64,000 nucleotides of DNA from Acidisoma cellulosilyticum (GCF_020621385.1 NZ_JAESVA010000002.1:186001-250000), one strand, 5' to 3'; counted from the stretch's first letter, positions 1-8,774 are shown. Notes: generated from the sequence alone by a model not told the origin. Translations and numbers: made by a program.

Positions 1-842
1 CCGATTTCGTGGCCGTGATGGACGGCGATCTGCAGCATGACCAGACCATTCTGCCCGCCATGCTGGCGCAGCTGCGCGCCAACCAGGCCGATGTCGTCAT
101 CGGCAGCCGGCATGTCGATGGCGGCTCCTCCGACGGTCTCTCATCCGCCATGCGCCACCGCATTTCCAATGCCGGCATCTCCGTCGCGCAATATTTCCTG
201 CCCATGCGCATCACCGATCCGATGAGCGGCTTCTTCATGATGCCGCGCAGCCGGTTCGAGACCATCGCCCCGCGGCTTTCGGGCCAGGGCTTCAAGATCC
301 TGCTCGACCTGATCCTGTCCGCGCCTGAGCCTCAGCAGTTGCGGGTGAAGGAAATCCCCTGCCAGTTCCACAGGCGAGAGGCGGGAGAGAGCAAGCTCGA
401 CGCGCTGGTGATGATCCAGTTCGCCTCCCTGCTGCTGGACAAGGGGCTGCGCGGCTATGTGCCGATGCGCTTCGTCGCCTTCGGGCTGGTCGGCACGCTC
501 GGCATGATCGTCAATCTCGCGGCCCTCTGGGCGGGCGAGAGTGTCGGGCTGACCTTCGTCGCGGCCGAGATCATCGCGACGATCATCGCCATGCTGTTCA
601 ACTTCCAGCTCAATAACCGGCTGACCTACCGCACGCACCGGCTGCGCGGACCCAGGCTGATCCGGGGGTTGATCCTGTTCATGCTGGTCTGCGGGCTGGG
701 CGCGATCGCCAATGTCGGCATCGCGACGGCGCTGTTTTCCAGCGGCAGCCATAACGGCTTCGCGGCCGCCGCCATCGGGGCTGCGATCGGCGTAGTGTGG
801 AACTACGCCGTCTCCTCCACCCTTGTCTGGCGGACGGTCTGA
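1..842 (+). CDS. Polyprenol-phosphate glycosyltransferase fused to GtrA domain (5' partial)
   Basis: The open frame enters from the left edge, so the N-terminus is missing; about 279 residues are visible. The first residues read DFVAVMDGDLQHD, the metal-binding region of family 2 glycosyltransferases of the DPM1/GtrB type, which load sugars onto polyprenyl phosphate. From about residue 155 the protein becomes a four-helix GtrA-like membrane domain (RFVAFGLVG near its start), thought to help flip the lipid-linked sugar. The fusion is a known arrangement for cell-surface glycan modification. A second membrane glycosyltransferase lies 2.3 kb downstream, but no operon link is visible. The acceptor glycan cannot be inferred. 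Confidence 0.85.
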   Translation, partial: DFVAVMDGDLQHDQTILPAMLAQLRANQADVVIGSRHVDGGSSDGLSSAMRHRISNAGISVAQYFLPMRITDPMSGFFMMPRSRFETIAPRLSGQGFKILLDLILSAPEPQQLRVKEIPCQFHRREAGESKLDALVMIQFASLLLDKGLRGYVPMRFVAFGLVGTLGMIVNLAALWAGESVGLTFVAAEIIATIIAMLFNFQLNNRLTYRTHRLRGPRLIRGLILFMLVCGLGAIANVGIATALFSSGSHNGFAAAAIGAAIGVVWNYAVSSTLVWRTV

Positions 843-863
843 GCGGATGGCGGCTGAGGCTCT

Positions 864-1238
864 CTAAACGACGTCCTGGATGTCGAAACGGGCCACCTTG
901 CCCGCGCGCAGCCGGAAAACATGCCCGACCGTCTTGTCGTGAAGCCCGTGCGTCTGCCCCTGCAGCGGCTTGCCGTCCAGATCGCGGACGGATTGCCGGA
1001 CTTCCGCGACGATCGCGCCATCGGCCGCACGATGAAAACCCACCGGCTCGACATGCGGACTGACAATGGCCCATTGGCGCGTCCAATAGTCGCGGACGGC
1101 CGCGCGGCCTTGGACATGGCCACCCTCCATCCCGTTGGCCCAGGCGACATCGTCGGTCAGCGCGTCCAGCACGCCGTCTATGTCTCGCGCGTTGAAGCGG
1201 TCGTACAGGTGTTCGAGCATTGTGACGTCATCGTCCAT
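864..1238 (-). CDS. SnoaL-like / NTF2-family protein
   Basis: This 124-residue protein has the length and pattern of a single SnoaL/NTF2-like cone domain: an opening helix with LYDRFNARDIDGVL, a DDVAW strand and a final strand pair ending KVARFDIQDVV. Such proteins include ketosteroid-isomerase-like enzymes and small-molecule binding proteins, so the substrate is unknown. The ATG at 1238 is preferred over an in-frame start 48 bases upstream because the fold begins there and an AGGAC ribosome site precedes it. It is divergent from a MarR regulator across a 93-base gap holding an AT-rich palindrome, so MarR control is likely. Confidence 0.75.
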   Translation of the reverse strand: MDDDVTMLEHLYDRFNARDIDGVLDALTDDVAWANGMEGGHVQGRAAVRDYWTRQWAIVSPHVEPVGFHRAADGAIVAEVRQSVRDLDGKPLQGQTHGLHDKTVGHVFRLRAGKVARFDIQDVV

Positions 1239-1284
1239 GGGGTCTGTCCTGGCTGAGGGCGGGTGTTGCAAGGCAGGTCGATGC

Positions 1285-1308
1285 AATTATATATGCACGT
1301 ATATAATT
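1285..1308. promoter_or_regulatory. AT-rich palindrome, probable MarR operator
   Basis: Two perfect 9-base inverted arms, AATTATATA and TATATAATT, are separated by TGCACG in the gap between the divergent SnoaL-like and MarR genes. The arms are strikingly AT-rich for this genome. MarR proteins usually bind palindromes of this size between divergent genes and repress both. Confidence 0.6.
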
Positions 1309-1331
1309 ATGCCCGCAAGGAGGAAGCCGCG

Positions 1332-1802
1332 ATGGACCTGGATGTGCTGTCGACACCTGGGCACCTGATCAGCCTCGCGGCGCGCGGTTTCGCGCGCCTC
1401 AGCGAAGCGCGGCTCAAGCCGCTCGGCTTCGGTGTCGGGCATCTGCCGGTGCTGGTGGCCCTGCAGGATGGCCAGGCCAGCACGCAGCGTGATCTCGCCC
1501 GCTTCGCCAAGGTCGAACAGCCGCCGATGGCCCAGATGCTCGCCCGCATGGAACGGGACGGGCTGATCCGACGCGCGCCGGACCCGGCGGATGGGCGTAG
1601 CAGTCGCATTACGCTGACGGCGGAAGCCGAGGCACGTCTGCCGGACGCGGTCGCTGTCCTGCTGCGGGGGAACCAGGAGGTATTGCTGGGCTTCACGGAT
1701 GAGGAGGCTGGGCTTCTGGCAGCCCTGCTGACGCGCCTGATCGCCAATCTTGATCGGGTCGCGAGTGCTGACGGCAAGGCATTATCCGAACGGCAGGACT
1801 GA
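1332..1802 (+). CDS. MarR family transcriptional regulator
   Basis: The 156-residue protein has a MarR winged helix-turn-helix. The segment STQRDLARFAKVEQPPMAQM is the recognition region and RMERDGLIRRAPDPADGRSS is the typical wing with the DxRS motif. The ATG at 1332 follows a strong AAGGAGG site with ideal spacing, so it is chosen over a longer frame starting at 1263 that would run through the palindrome. It probably represses itself and the divergent SnoaL-like gene. MarR proteins usually release DNA on binding phenolic ligands or on oxidation; no cysteine-based switch stands out here. Confidence 0.88.
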   Translation: MDLDVLSTPGHLISLAARGFARLSEARLKPLGFGVGHLPVLVALQDGQASTQRDLARFAKVEQPPMAQMLARMERDGLIRRAPDPADGRSSRITLTAEAEARLPDAVAVLLRGNQEVLLGFTDEEAGLLAALLTRLIANLDRVASADGKALSERQD

Positions 1803-1858
1803 CCGCACGCTGCCGGGCGTCGGCCGCCCCGATCCGAGGTCTGCGCTTAAGCCGAGCT

Positions 1859-2821
1859 CTATTTACCGGGCAGTCGCTCGCGGCGCCATTGTGCCGGGGT
1901 CACGCCCGTTGCGCGCACAAAACTGCGGCCGAGATGACTTTGATCCACGAATCCGCACAGAATCGCCACTTCGGCGAGGGTCAGACTTGGATCCGGGATC
2001 AGAGATTTCGCCCGCGTGATGCGCCGGTGAATAATCCACTGATGCGGGGTCATGCCCGTGGAAGACCGGAAAGCCCGTGAGAAATAGCCCATCGATAATC
2101 CGCACTCGGAGGCCATTGCGACAATTGAAGGGTCATCCGACAGGTGATCTTCAATGAAATCGCAGACACGGCGGAGTTGCCAAGGGCTCAACCCACCTGA
2201 AATCTGGTTGCCGCGTGGCGAGCCACCGTAAGTGTAGATGATATGGTCAAATGTCGCGAGCGCGATATACTCGACGAAAGCTGTGGTGACTTCGGTTGAG
2301 TTTTCTATGGCGGGCAACAGGACTTGCGCCAGTCGGTGAAGAATCTGATCCTGCTGCCCGAAATACTTCGAATGCAATCCACCTATCCGGCGAATGCCCT
2401 TTTCGTAGGACATCTCGTCGATGCTGGCCCTTGGGATGTAGAAGCGAATATTGTCGAACTTTTCGTCCAGACTGATCTCCGTCCGCGCGGTCATGTCAAA
2501 AAGATAAGCCTCCCCCGGAGACTGCAAGACGGATTGCACGCGTCCGGCAATGGAAACGCGGGAGAACCTTGTCGCGGTGATCGAGGAACAGAATGAGAAA
2601 GCATCTTCCACTCCTCCCGCGAGGTTATTTTCTCGTTTTGGCTCTAAGTTCTGAAAGCGGGAAAATGCAATCTGCGTTTTACCCACCAGATTCGCGGCGA
2701 TTGTGGGCGGCGGCGGGATCTTGAATCTTTCGCTCAGGCCCTTCGCAATACGATCAGCCAGCAAGCGCGCCTCCTCCGCCCATTGGATTAGATACGGCTG
2801 TCTGGGTTTTGCCAGCGTCAT
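1859..2821 (-). CDS. AraC family transcriptional regulator
   Basis: This 320-residue protein carries a C-terminal AraC/XylS double helix-turn-helix over about the last 105 residues. The first helix-turn-helix is around SIVAMASECGLSMGYFSRAF and the second around LAEVAILCGFVDQSHLGRSF, followed by the usual GVTPAQWRRE ending. The N-terminal 200 residues look like the AraC-binding-like effector domain but show no recognisable ligand signature. Base composition is noticeably less GC-rich than neighbouring genes, which may indicate acquisition by transfer. It converges on the MarR gene, so its targets are not obvious. Confidence 0.85.
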   Translation of the reverse strand: MTLAKPRQPYLIQWAEEARLLADRIAKGLSERFKIPPPPTIAANLVGKTQIAFSRFQNLEPKRENNLAGGVEDAFSFCSSITATRFSRVSIAGRVQSVLQSPGEAYLFDMTARTEISLDEKFDNIRFYIPRASIDEMSYEKGIRRIGGLHSKYFGQQDQILHRLAQVLLPAIENSTEVTTAFVEYIALATFDHIIYTYGGSPRGNQISGGLSPWQLRRVCDFIEDHLSDDPSIVAMASECGLSMGYFSRAFRSSTGMTPHQWIIHRRITRAKSLIPDPSLTLAEVAILCGFVDQSHLGRSFVRATGVTPAQWRRERLPGK

Positions 2822-3103
2822 GGAAGAATGCCGAGAGCCGACCGGGCAAGCCAGCGCTTTCGACGCAGGATTGTCCCAAACGGGTCCGATTTATTCCAGA
2901 TCGGTCATGGTCCTAACCTGGGGCGCCCTTCGTTAGGCGTTTAGTTGGAAACACCCCCCAATCAGTCGCGCGCGGCCTGTCCGGCCGGGCTTCATGCCGC
3001 GTATCTAACATCGCGTGCAGGCAAGACCGTTTCCAGGCGCTGAGGTGGGGCGCCGCTTTCAGGACTGGTGCGCCCTACCCCGCCTGGGCCATAGGCTGAA
3101 CCG

Positions 3104-4594
3104 ATGCCTGACCGTTCCTCCTCCCGCTCCGACGCTGGTCGCTTCGCGCTGGCTTTGGGCCTGCTGACCTTGCTGCGACTGGTCGTCGCGGCCGCCATTC
3201 CGGTATCCCCGGACGAGGCCTATTACTGGCTTTGGGCGCAGGCGCCGGCCGCCGGCTATTACGACCATCCCTTCATGGTGGCCGCCTGGGTGCATATCGG
3301 CACCGGGCTTTTCGGCAATACGGGGCTCGGCATCCGCCTGCTCGGGCCGATCAGCACGGCGATCGGCTCCTATCTCATTCTCGATGCCGCGCGGCGGTTG
3401 GGGTATGGGCGCGGATACGGCGCCGCCATCCTGCTGAACGCGACGCTGCTGTTCGGCGCCGGCAGCGTGCTGATGACGCCCGACACGCCGCTGCTGTTCT
3501 TCTGGATTCTGACGCTCTGGACGGCCGCGCGGATCGCCGCCGGCGGCTCGGGCTGGTGGTGGATCGCGACCGGTGCTGCAGCCGGCCTGGCGCTCGACAG
3601 CAAATATACGGCCGCCCTGCTGCTCGCCGGGATCGGGCTCTGGGCGCTGCTGACCCCGCTCGGCCGCCGCTGGCTGCTGCGTGACGTCCGGCCCTGGGCC
3701 GGTCTTGTCCTGGCGCTGGCGGTGTTTCTGCCCGTCATTCTGTGGAATGCCGATCATCATTGGGTGAGTTTCGCCAAGCAGGGTGGCCGCACGGCCGATT
3801 TCCACCCTGCCCGCGCTTTGCAGTTCCTGGGTGAGTTGATCGGCGGTCAGCTTGGCCTCGCGACCCCCATTATCTTCATCCTCTGCGTCCTCGGCCTGTG
3901 GCGCGCGACCGCCATTGCCATCGCGACCCGGAATGCGGCGCCGAGCCTGCTGGTCGCCCTCGGCCTTCTGCCCGCTTTGGTCTTTATCCAGCATGCGCTG
4001 GGCGACCGGGTGCAGGGCAATTGGCCCGAAATCCTCTATCCGGCCGCCGTCATCGCGGCCATCGGGCTGCCGTGCTGCCAGCGCTGGCTGAAGCCCGGCG
4101 CGATCCTGGGATTCGCCCTCACCCTCATCGTCTATGTCCAGGCGATCGCCAGCCCGATCCCGATGGGCGGCGCCAGCGACCCCACCATCCGGCTGCTCGG
4201 CGGCTGGCATAAGCTGGGTAGTGCGGCCGAAATCCATGCCCGGCAGACCGGCGCGCAGTTCATCGCGGTCGACGAATACGGGCTCGGCTCCGAACTGGCC
4301 TTGCGCCTGCCCAAGACGATTCCGCTGCTGGCGGATGACCCGCGCTGGCAGTATTTCAATCTGCCTGGCCCCGCCACGGCCGGCCTGCGCACAGGCGCCA
4401 CCGGCCTGCTGATCCGCACCGAGCGCCGCCATGACGCGCCGGATGCTACGCCCTGGAGCAGTATGCGCGAACTCGGCAGTATTTCCCGCAGCCGTAACGG
4501 GCGTGTAGGAGAGAGCTATAAGCTCTATGCCGTGACCCTTGGGCCAAGTGCGCCCGCCCTTCTCGCCCGTCTTCCTTCCGGAGCATCACCGTGA
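3104..4594 (+). CDS. Membrane glycosyltransferase, PMT/ArnT (GT39/GT83) family
   Basis: The 496-residue protein is rich in hydrophobic segments and has the hallmark SPDEAYYWLW near residue 35-44, with the acidic residue used by dolichyl-phosphate-mannose mannosyltransferase and ArnT-like enzymes. A YYDHPFMVAAWVHI motif follows in the first periplasmic loop. These enzymes transfer a sugar from a polyprenyl-phosphate donor to lipid A, protein or glycan at the outer face of the inner membrane. The stop overlaps the next start by 4 bases, giving translational coupling to a threonine dehydratase, a pairing with no obvious biochemical logic. Confidence 0.82.
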   Translation: MPDRSSSRSDAGRFALALGLLTLLRLVVAAAIPVSPDEAYYWLWAQAPAAGYYDHPFMVAAWVHIGTGLFGNTGLGIRLLGPISTAIGSYLILDAARRLGYGRGYGAAILLNATLLFGAGSVLMTPDTPLLFFWILTLWTAARIAAGGSGWWWIATGAAAGLALDSKYTAALLLAGIGLWALLTPLGRRWLLRDVRPWAGLVLALAVFLPVILWNADHHWVSFAKQGGRTADFHPARALQFLGELIGGQLGLATPIIFILCVLGLWRATAIAIATRNAAPSLLVALGLLPALVFIQHALGDRVQGNWPEILYPAAVIAAIGLPCCQRWLKPGAILGFALTLIVYVQAIASPIPMGGASDPTIRLLGGWHKLGSAAEIHARQTGAQFIAVDEYGLGSELALRLPKTIPLLADDPRWQYFNLPGPATAGLRTGATGLLIRTERRHDAPDATPWSSMRELGSISRSRNGRVGESYKLYAVTLGPSAPALLARLPSGASP

Positions 4595-5583
4595 CTGACC
4601 GTCTGCCCAGCATCGAGGATATCGAAGCCGCCCGCACGCGCTGTGGGGCGCGGCTGCGCCACACGCCGCTGCTGCGGAGTGCCGCATTGGAGCGCCGCAT
4701 CGGCGGCGCCGTGCTGCTGAAGGCCGAGAACCTGCAGCATACCGGCAGCTTCAAGCTGCGCGGCGCCATGAACGCCGTGCTGGCGCTGGTCGAGCAGGGC
4801 CACAAGGGCGGCATCGTCGCCTTCTCGTCCGGCAATCATGCGCAGGCGACCGCCTATGCCGCCGCCGCCGCCGGGTTGAAGGCGACCATCTTCATGCCGG
4901 CCGATGCGCCCGCGATCAAAACCCGCCTGACCAAATCCTGGGGCGCTGAAGTTGTGCCCTTCAACCGCCTGACCGATGACCGCGAGGCTTTGGCGCGCGC
5001 CGAATGCGAGCGCACGGGTGGCGCGCTGATCCCGCCCTACGACCATTTTCAGGTCATGTCGGGCCAGGGTACCGCAGGTCTGGAGATCGCCGAGGATGCG
5101 CGGGCCAGCGGCCTCACGGTCGATGCGCTGCTGGCCCCCGTAAGCGGCGGCGGGTTACTGGCCGGCACGACGCTTGCCGTGCAGTCCCGCTTTCCGGACG
5201 CGAAAACCTATGCGGTGGAGCCTGAGGGCCGTGACGACATGCGCCGCTCGCTGCTGTCCGGCGCGCGGGAGGTCAACGGCCCAGACGGCTCCGTTCTGTG
5301 CGACGGCTTGCTGTCGCCGCAGCAGGGCGAGCTGACCTTCGCGGTCAATAAGGACCATGTCGCGGGCGGCGTCGTGGTGACGGATGACGCGGTGCTGCAG
5401 GCCATGGCCTTCGCCTTCCTGCATATGAAACTGGTGCTGGAGCCGTCAGGCGCGATCGGCCTGGCAGCCCTTCTCTCTGGGGCTTTCGACGGGCGCGACA
5501 AGACGACCGCCATCATTCTCTCGGGCGGCAATGTCGATCCGGAGACCTTCCAGCGGGCGCTCGCCTATGCGGGAGAGGTCTGA
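4591..5583 (+). CDS. Threonine/serine dehydratase, PLP-dependent
   Basis: The 330-residue protein is a fold-type II pyridoxal phosphate enzyme. TGSFKLRG holds the Schiff-base lysine (K55), SSGNHAQA near residue 79 contacts substrate, VSGGGLLAG is the phosphate-binding glycine loop, and ILSGGNVDP closes the fold. It ends without a regulatory ACT domain, so it resembles the short catabolic threonine ammonia-lyase/serine dehydratase class rather than biosynthetic IlvA. It converts threonine to 2-oxobutanoate and ammonia. The GTG start overlaps the upstream gene by 4 bases. Its 3' end overlaps the convergent GGDEF-EAL gene by 19 bases. Confidence 0.88.
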   Translation: MTDRLPSIEDIEAARTRCGARLRHTPLLRSAALERRIGGAVLLKAENLQHTGSFKLRGAMNAVLALVEQGHKGGIVAFSSGNHAQATAYAAAAAGLKATIFMPADAPAIKTRLTKSWGAEVVPFNRLTDDREALARAECERTGGALIPPYDHFQVMSGQGTAGLEIAEDARASGLTVDALLAPVSGGGLLAGTTLAVQSRFPDAKTYAVEPEGRDDMRRSLLSGAREVNGPDGSVLCDGLLSPQQGELTFAVNKDHVAGGVVVTDDAVLQAMAFAFLHMKLVLEPSGAIGLAALLSGAFDGRDKTTAIILSGGNVDPETFQRALAYAGEV

Positions 5584-7439
5584 CCCTCGGCCCGCGGAAA
5601 CGTCACTGCCATCGGCCAGTCGGGCTGCGGGCGCCCGATGTGATAGCCCTGCATCAGCCGGAACCCGAGCTGGTGCAGCGCGTCCATCTGCTCCTGCCGC
5701 TCGATCCCCTCGGCCACCACATGCAGGCCGAGCAATTGGGATAAATGGAGAATACCGGCGGCCATCTTGGATGAGCCGCCGGGCTGCCCGACTTCGGCCG
5801 TCAAGGACCGATCGATCTTCAGAACATCGAACGGATATTTGTGCAGCCAGCTGAGCGACGAATAGCCCGTGCCGAAATCGTCCAAGGCCAGCGAAAAACC
5901 AAGCCGTTTCAATTCCTGAAGGACCAGTGCCGCGCGCTCGGGGTCGACCATGGCGGATTGCTCGGTCACCTCGATGATGCAATGTTCCGGCGCCAGCCCC
6001 TCCTCCCGGCAGATCCGCGCAATCTGCTCGGGCAGATGGATAGTCATGATCTGCGCGGCTGAGACGTTCAGGCTCACCTTGGTCTGAGGGCCCTGGCCTT
6101 TGGCTTGGACCGTCTTCAGCCAGCGGCAAGCCGTGCGGACGACCCAGAGGCCGATCTCGTTGGTGAGGCCCGTTTCCTCAGCCAGATCGATGAAATGCCT
6201 GGCCGACATGATCCCGTCCGGCCTTTGCCAGCGCAGCAGCGCCTCATAGGCGAAAACGCGATCGGTTTCGACGTCCAGAATCGGTTGATAATGCAAACGA
6301 AACTCGCCCCGCGAGACGGCCTGTCGCAGCGCCGCCTCCAGCGCCACCCGACGCTCGACGACCTTGTGCATGGCGGGTTCGAACAGCATGATCTTGCGAT
6401 CCTTGCTGCGCTTCGCTGTGTACATCGCGATATCGGCATCGCGCATGGCCAGTTCGACATCCTGATAGAAGCTCACGGCCGCAACCGCGCCGATGCTCAC
6501 CCCCAGCGTATAGGGCTTGCCGTCGAGCATATAGGGCGTGGTGAGCGAGCGATGCACCGCCTGCGCCAGGGCCAGAACCTCATCCTCGCCATGCTGTGCC
6601 GTACACAGCAGCACGAACTCATCGCCCGAATGGCGGGCAGCGACGCAGCTTTCCTCGCCATACTGGTCAGCGATGGCGGATAGTCTCTGCGCGACCTCGA
6701 CCAGCAGTTGATTGCCGACGTGATGGCCAAGGCTGTCATTGATGAGCTTGAACCGGTCGAGATCCAGAAACAGCAGGCAGGCGTCCCGGCCAAGGCTCAC
6801 GGCGGCCTCTGTCCTGGACGCGATCTCCGTGAAAAGCCCCTTACGGTTCAGAAGCCCCGTCAGCGGATCGTGCAAGGCGTCGTAGAGTGCCAGATTCCTG
6901 GCCCCCACAAGATCCCGCGCGAGCTGGTGCTGTTCCGCCAGTGCCACCTGCAAATCCGCCGCGACCTTCGCACTATGTTCGGCGAGTTCGTTCTTGAGCG
7001 CGACATTGCGTTCGAGCGCACCGGCCTGCGCGAGCAAAAGATCGGCAAGCTGCACGATATGGGTCTCGCCACCGACCGTGACGAGCAGGGGTTCGAAGCG
7101 CGTGACCTCCTCCCGCGCCAGAGCCGCGCGGCAGGCGGTGGGCAGCGGCGTGTCCTCGCTCAGCGTGAGCGTTTGGAGCGCGACCGAGGTCAGCAATTCC
7201 TGCAGCGGACGGTTCAGGAAAATCTCGCGCCCATAGGCCTGACTGAGGGCGGCGAGAAAAACCCGCCGGCTCAACAGCCCTCGGATATCGCTGCCCTGGC
7301 AGACGATGATGCCCGGCAAAGCGGGTTCCGTCAGAAAAAGCTGCTCCAGCAGAGAAGAGCGTTCGTCGATCGAGATCGACGTCGTCCAGGTTCGACAGGA
7401 GCCGGATCGGAAGACGGTCGCAAGCTGGCTGTCATTCAT
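5565..7439 (-). CDS. GGDEF-EAL cyclic-di-GMP protein with CBS-like N-terminus
   Basis: The 624-residue protein has an N-terminal region (about 1-150) with two repeated segments resembling the CBS-like input of some diguanylate cyclases (GREIFLNRPL and LADLLLAQAG), then a coiled linker, a GGDEF domain from about 185 and an EAL domain from about 365. The cyclase signature is SGDEF (271-275), a tolerated variant of GGDEF. The phosphodiesterase half keeps YEALLRW (EAL at 399-401), LNVSAAQ and DDFGTGYSSL, so it is probably catalytically competent, though the usual EVTES reads EVTEQ. No membrane segment is evident, so it is likely cytoplasmic. It should make or break cyclic-di-GMP; the dominant activity cannot be read from sequence. 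Confidence 0.9.
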   Translation of the reverse strand: MNDSQLATVFRSGSCRTWTTSISIDERSSLLEQLFLTEPALPGIIVCQGSDIRGLLSRRVFLAALSQAYGREIFLNRPLQELLTSVALQTLTLSEDTPLPTACRAALAREEVTRFEPLLVTVGGETHIVQLADLLLAQAGALERNVALKNELAEHSAKVAADLQVALAEQHQLARDLVGARNLALYDALHDPLTGLLNRKGLFTEIASRTEAAVSLGRDACLLFLDLDRFKLINDSLGHHVGNQLLVEVAQRLSAIADQYGEESCVAARHSGDEFVLLCTAQHGEDEVLALAQAVHRSLTTPYMLDGKPYTLGVSIGAVAAVSFYQDVELAMRDADIAMYTAKRSKDRKIMLFEPAMHKVVERRVALEAALRQAVSRGEFRLHYQPILDVETDRVFAYEALLRWQRPDGIMSARHFIDLAEETGLTNEIGLWVVRTACRWLKTVQAKGQGPQTKVSLNVSAAQIMTIHLPEQIARICREEGLAPEHCIIEVTEQSAMVDPERAALVLQELKRLGFSLALDDFGTGYSSLSWLHKYPFDVLKIDRSLTAEVGQPGGSSKMAAGILHLSQLLGLHVVAEGIERQEQMDALHQLGFRLMQGYHIGRPQPDWPMAVTFPRAEGQTSPA

Positions 7440-7512
7440 CTCAATGAGAAAGTCACAAACTTGGCCAAATCAATAAGTGGGGGTGGTTACAGGACCATTT
7501 CCTCTGCCAGCT

Positions 7513-7537
7513 TTACAGTTTGGAGACGTTACAGTTT
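7513..7537. repeat. Direct repeat TTACAGTTT x2
   Basis: The 9-mer TTACAGTTT occurs twice, at 7513-7521 and 7529-7537, a 16-base period, between the GGDEF-EAL gene start and the RES/Xre module. It may be a binding site for a regulator acting on either divergent unit, but nothing else supports that. Confidence 0.3.
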
Positions 7538-7623
7538 CGTGTGCAGAGGGCTCCAACCGCCGCCGGCATCGTGGAACGCAAGCAGGGCCCAGGGATCGCA
7601 CAGCCCGGCATGACCACAGGTAT

Positions 7624-7647
7624 GGACAATTGGGACAATTGGACAAT
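7624..7647. promoter_or_regulatory. Iterated GGACAATT boxes upstream of RES/Xre module
   Basis: GGACAATT occurs at 7624-7631 and 7633-7640, and GGACAAT at 7641-7647. The array creates two CAATTG palindromes (7627-7632 and 7636-7641) with 9-base spacing, about 30-50 bases before the antitoxin start. Xre antitoxins usually autorepress by binding such repeated palindromes, so this is the best operator candidate. Confidence 0.5.
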
Positions 7648-7676
7648 AATGCAGGCTCAATTCTGAGGTGGGAGCG

Positions 7677-8192
7677 ATGGCCCAAGCCGTTCGTCGTCAT
7701 CAGCCTGCAGCCTTCTCGCGCAGAGGCGAGAGCTTAGCCGGAGCGGCTAAAGATCATGCCGACGCGCCTGTCGAGCAAAGCAAGGGTACCGGCTTGGGGG
7801 AAACGCTCAGCCTTGAAGAAGGTCTTGCGCGGCTTGACGGATATATCACCCCCCGCCCGCTTGAAAGCTGGGCCGGTCGCGTTGCCGGTGCTGGGGAAAT
7901 CGCCCAAAGCTTTGGTGTTCCGCGTCAGACCCTAAACAACTGGCGGCAGCAGAAAGCGATCATCGGTCTTCTGAAAGGGCAACGTAACCTCGCCTATCCT
8001 CTGGATCAGTTCATTGATGGACGTCCCATCAAAGGATTGGCGGAGGTGGTGAAGATTGCCCCGGACGACCGGGCAGCCTGGTTATGGCTCCGTCAGGCTC
8101 ATGGCGCTTTGGACGGGCAAACGCCTCTCGATGCGCTCAAACGCGGGCATGTGGGTAGCGTGACCCGGATTGCCGAGCAGGATTTCGTATAG
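7677..8192 (+). CDS. Xre/MbcA/ParS-type antitoxin of RES toxin
   Basis: The 171-residue protein has a short disordered N-terminus, a helix-turn-helix around AGEIAQSFGVPRQTLNNWRQ and a C-terminal toxin-binding domain of the MbcA/ParS/Xre type, with WLWLRQAHGALDGQTPLDAL as the recognisable element. Its stop lies 3 bases before the RES toxin gene, the standard order for this toxin-antitoxin family. The ATG at 7677 follows a GAGGTGGGAG ribosome site; a GTG nine bases upstream is less likely. It should neutralise the toxin by direct binding and autorepress through the repeated boxes upstream. Confidence 0.82.
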   Translation: MAQAVRRHQPAAFSRRGESLAGAAKDHADAPVEQSKGTGLGETLSLEEGLARLDGYITPRPLESWAGRVAGAGEIAQSFGVPRQTLNNWRQQKAIIGLLKGQRNLAYPLDQFIDGRPIKGLAEVVKIAPDDRAAWLWLRQAHGALDGQTPLDALKRGHVGSVTRIAEQDFV

Positions 8193-8195
8193 CCG

Positions 8196-8774
8196 ATGCA
8201 GCTTGATCCTGCTGCGATCAAGCCATTTGTCTGCACGTTCAAGCCGATCGGCTATTTGCGGGTCTTCCGGTGGCAGCATCGAACGTCACCGCTCGGCATG
8301 GGCTTCGGCAAAACGCGCTTTGCCAGCCCGACCGACAAGTTCAAGCTGCTTTATCTCGGACAGGATCTGCCGACATGCATCGCGGAGGCCATCATCCGCG
8401 ATCGCTTTGAAGGGTCAACGCGCCGCGTGCTGACGAGAAACGAATTATCCCGATGGGGCGTGTGCGCAGTGACGGTGGCACACCCTCTCCAGCTTCTCGA
8501 CCTGCGTGGGGATGGCTGTCTTCATCTCGGTGTCTCAACCGATATTGCCGGCGGCAAGTCCCAGGACGACGCCCGCATATTCAGCGAAGAGCTTTACGCA
8601 AAAACGCACCTTCACGGCATTCTCTACAAATCGCGGCTACGCAAACGCCAGAATTGCGTCGCTGTCTATGATCGTGCGGCCGGCGCCGCACTCAGCACAG
8701 GCGATGTCACGCAAATGGAGAGGCTGGCGGATCTGGTTCCCGCCCTCCAGGCGCTCAGGATCGAACTCATCTAG
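8196..8774 (+). CDS. RES domain toxin (NAD-degrading type)
   Basis: The 192-residue protein matches the RES fold, named after conserved arginine, glutamate and serine. Candidates are the arginine in LRVFRW or RFASP, the glutamate in CIAEAIIRDRF and the serine in GILYKSRLR. Characterised RES toxins, such as MbcT, degrade NAD+ by phosphorolysis or hydrolysis and arrest growth. The gene is intact and full length, is directly preceded by its antitoxin and ends before a strong intrinsic terminator, so the pair forms a self-contained module, probably acquired or addictive. Confidence 0.8.
   Translation: MQLDPAAIKPFVCTFKPIGYLRVFRWQHRTSPLGMGFGKTRFASPTDKFKLLYLGQDLPTCIAEAIIRDRFEGSTRRVLTRNELSRWGVCAVTVAHPLQLLDLRGDGCLHLGVSTDIAGGKSQDDARIFSEELYAKTHLHGILYKSRLRKRQNCVAVYDRAAGAALSTGDVTQMERLADLVPALQALRIELI

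Noticed and set aside
3059-4432. 457-residue minus-strand frame opposite the PMT-family gene
   Set aside because: It has a Gln/Arg/Gly-rich shadow composition and no start context; the opposite gene has a clear signature.
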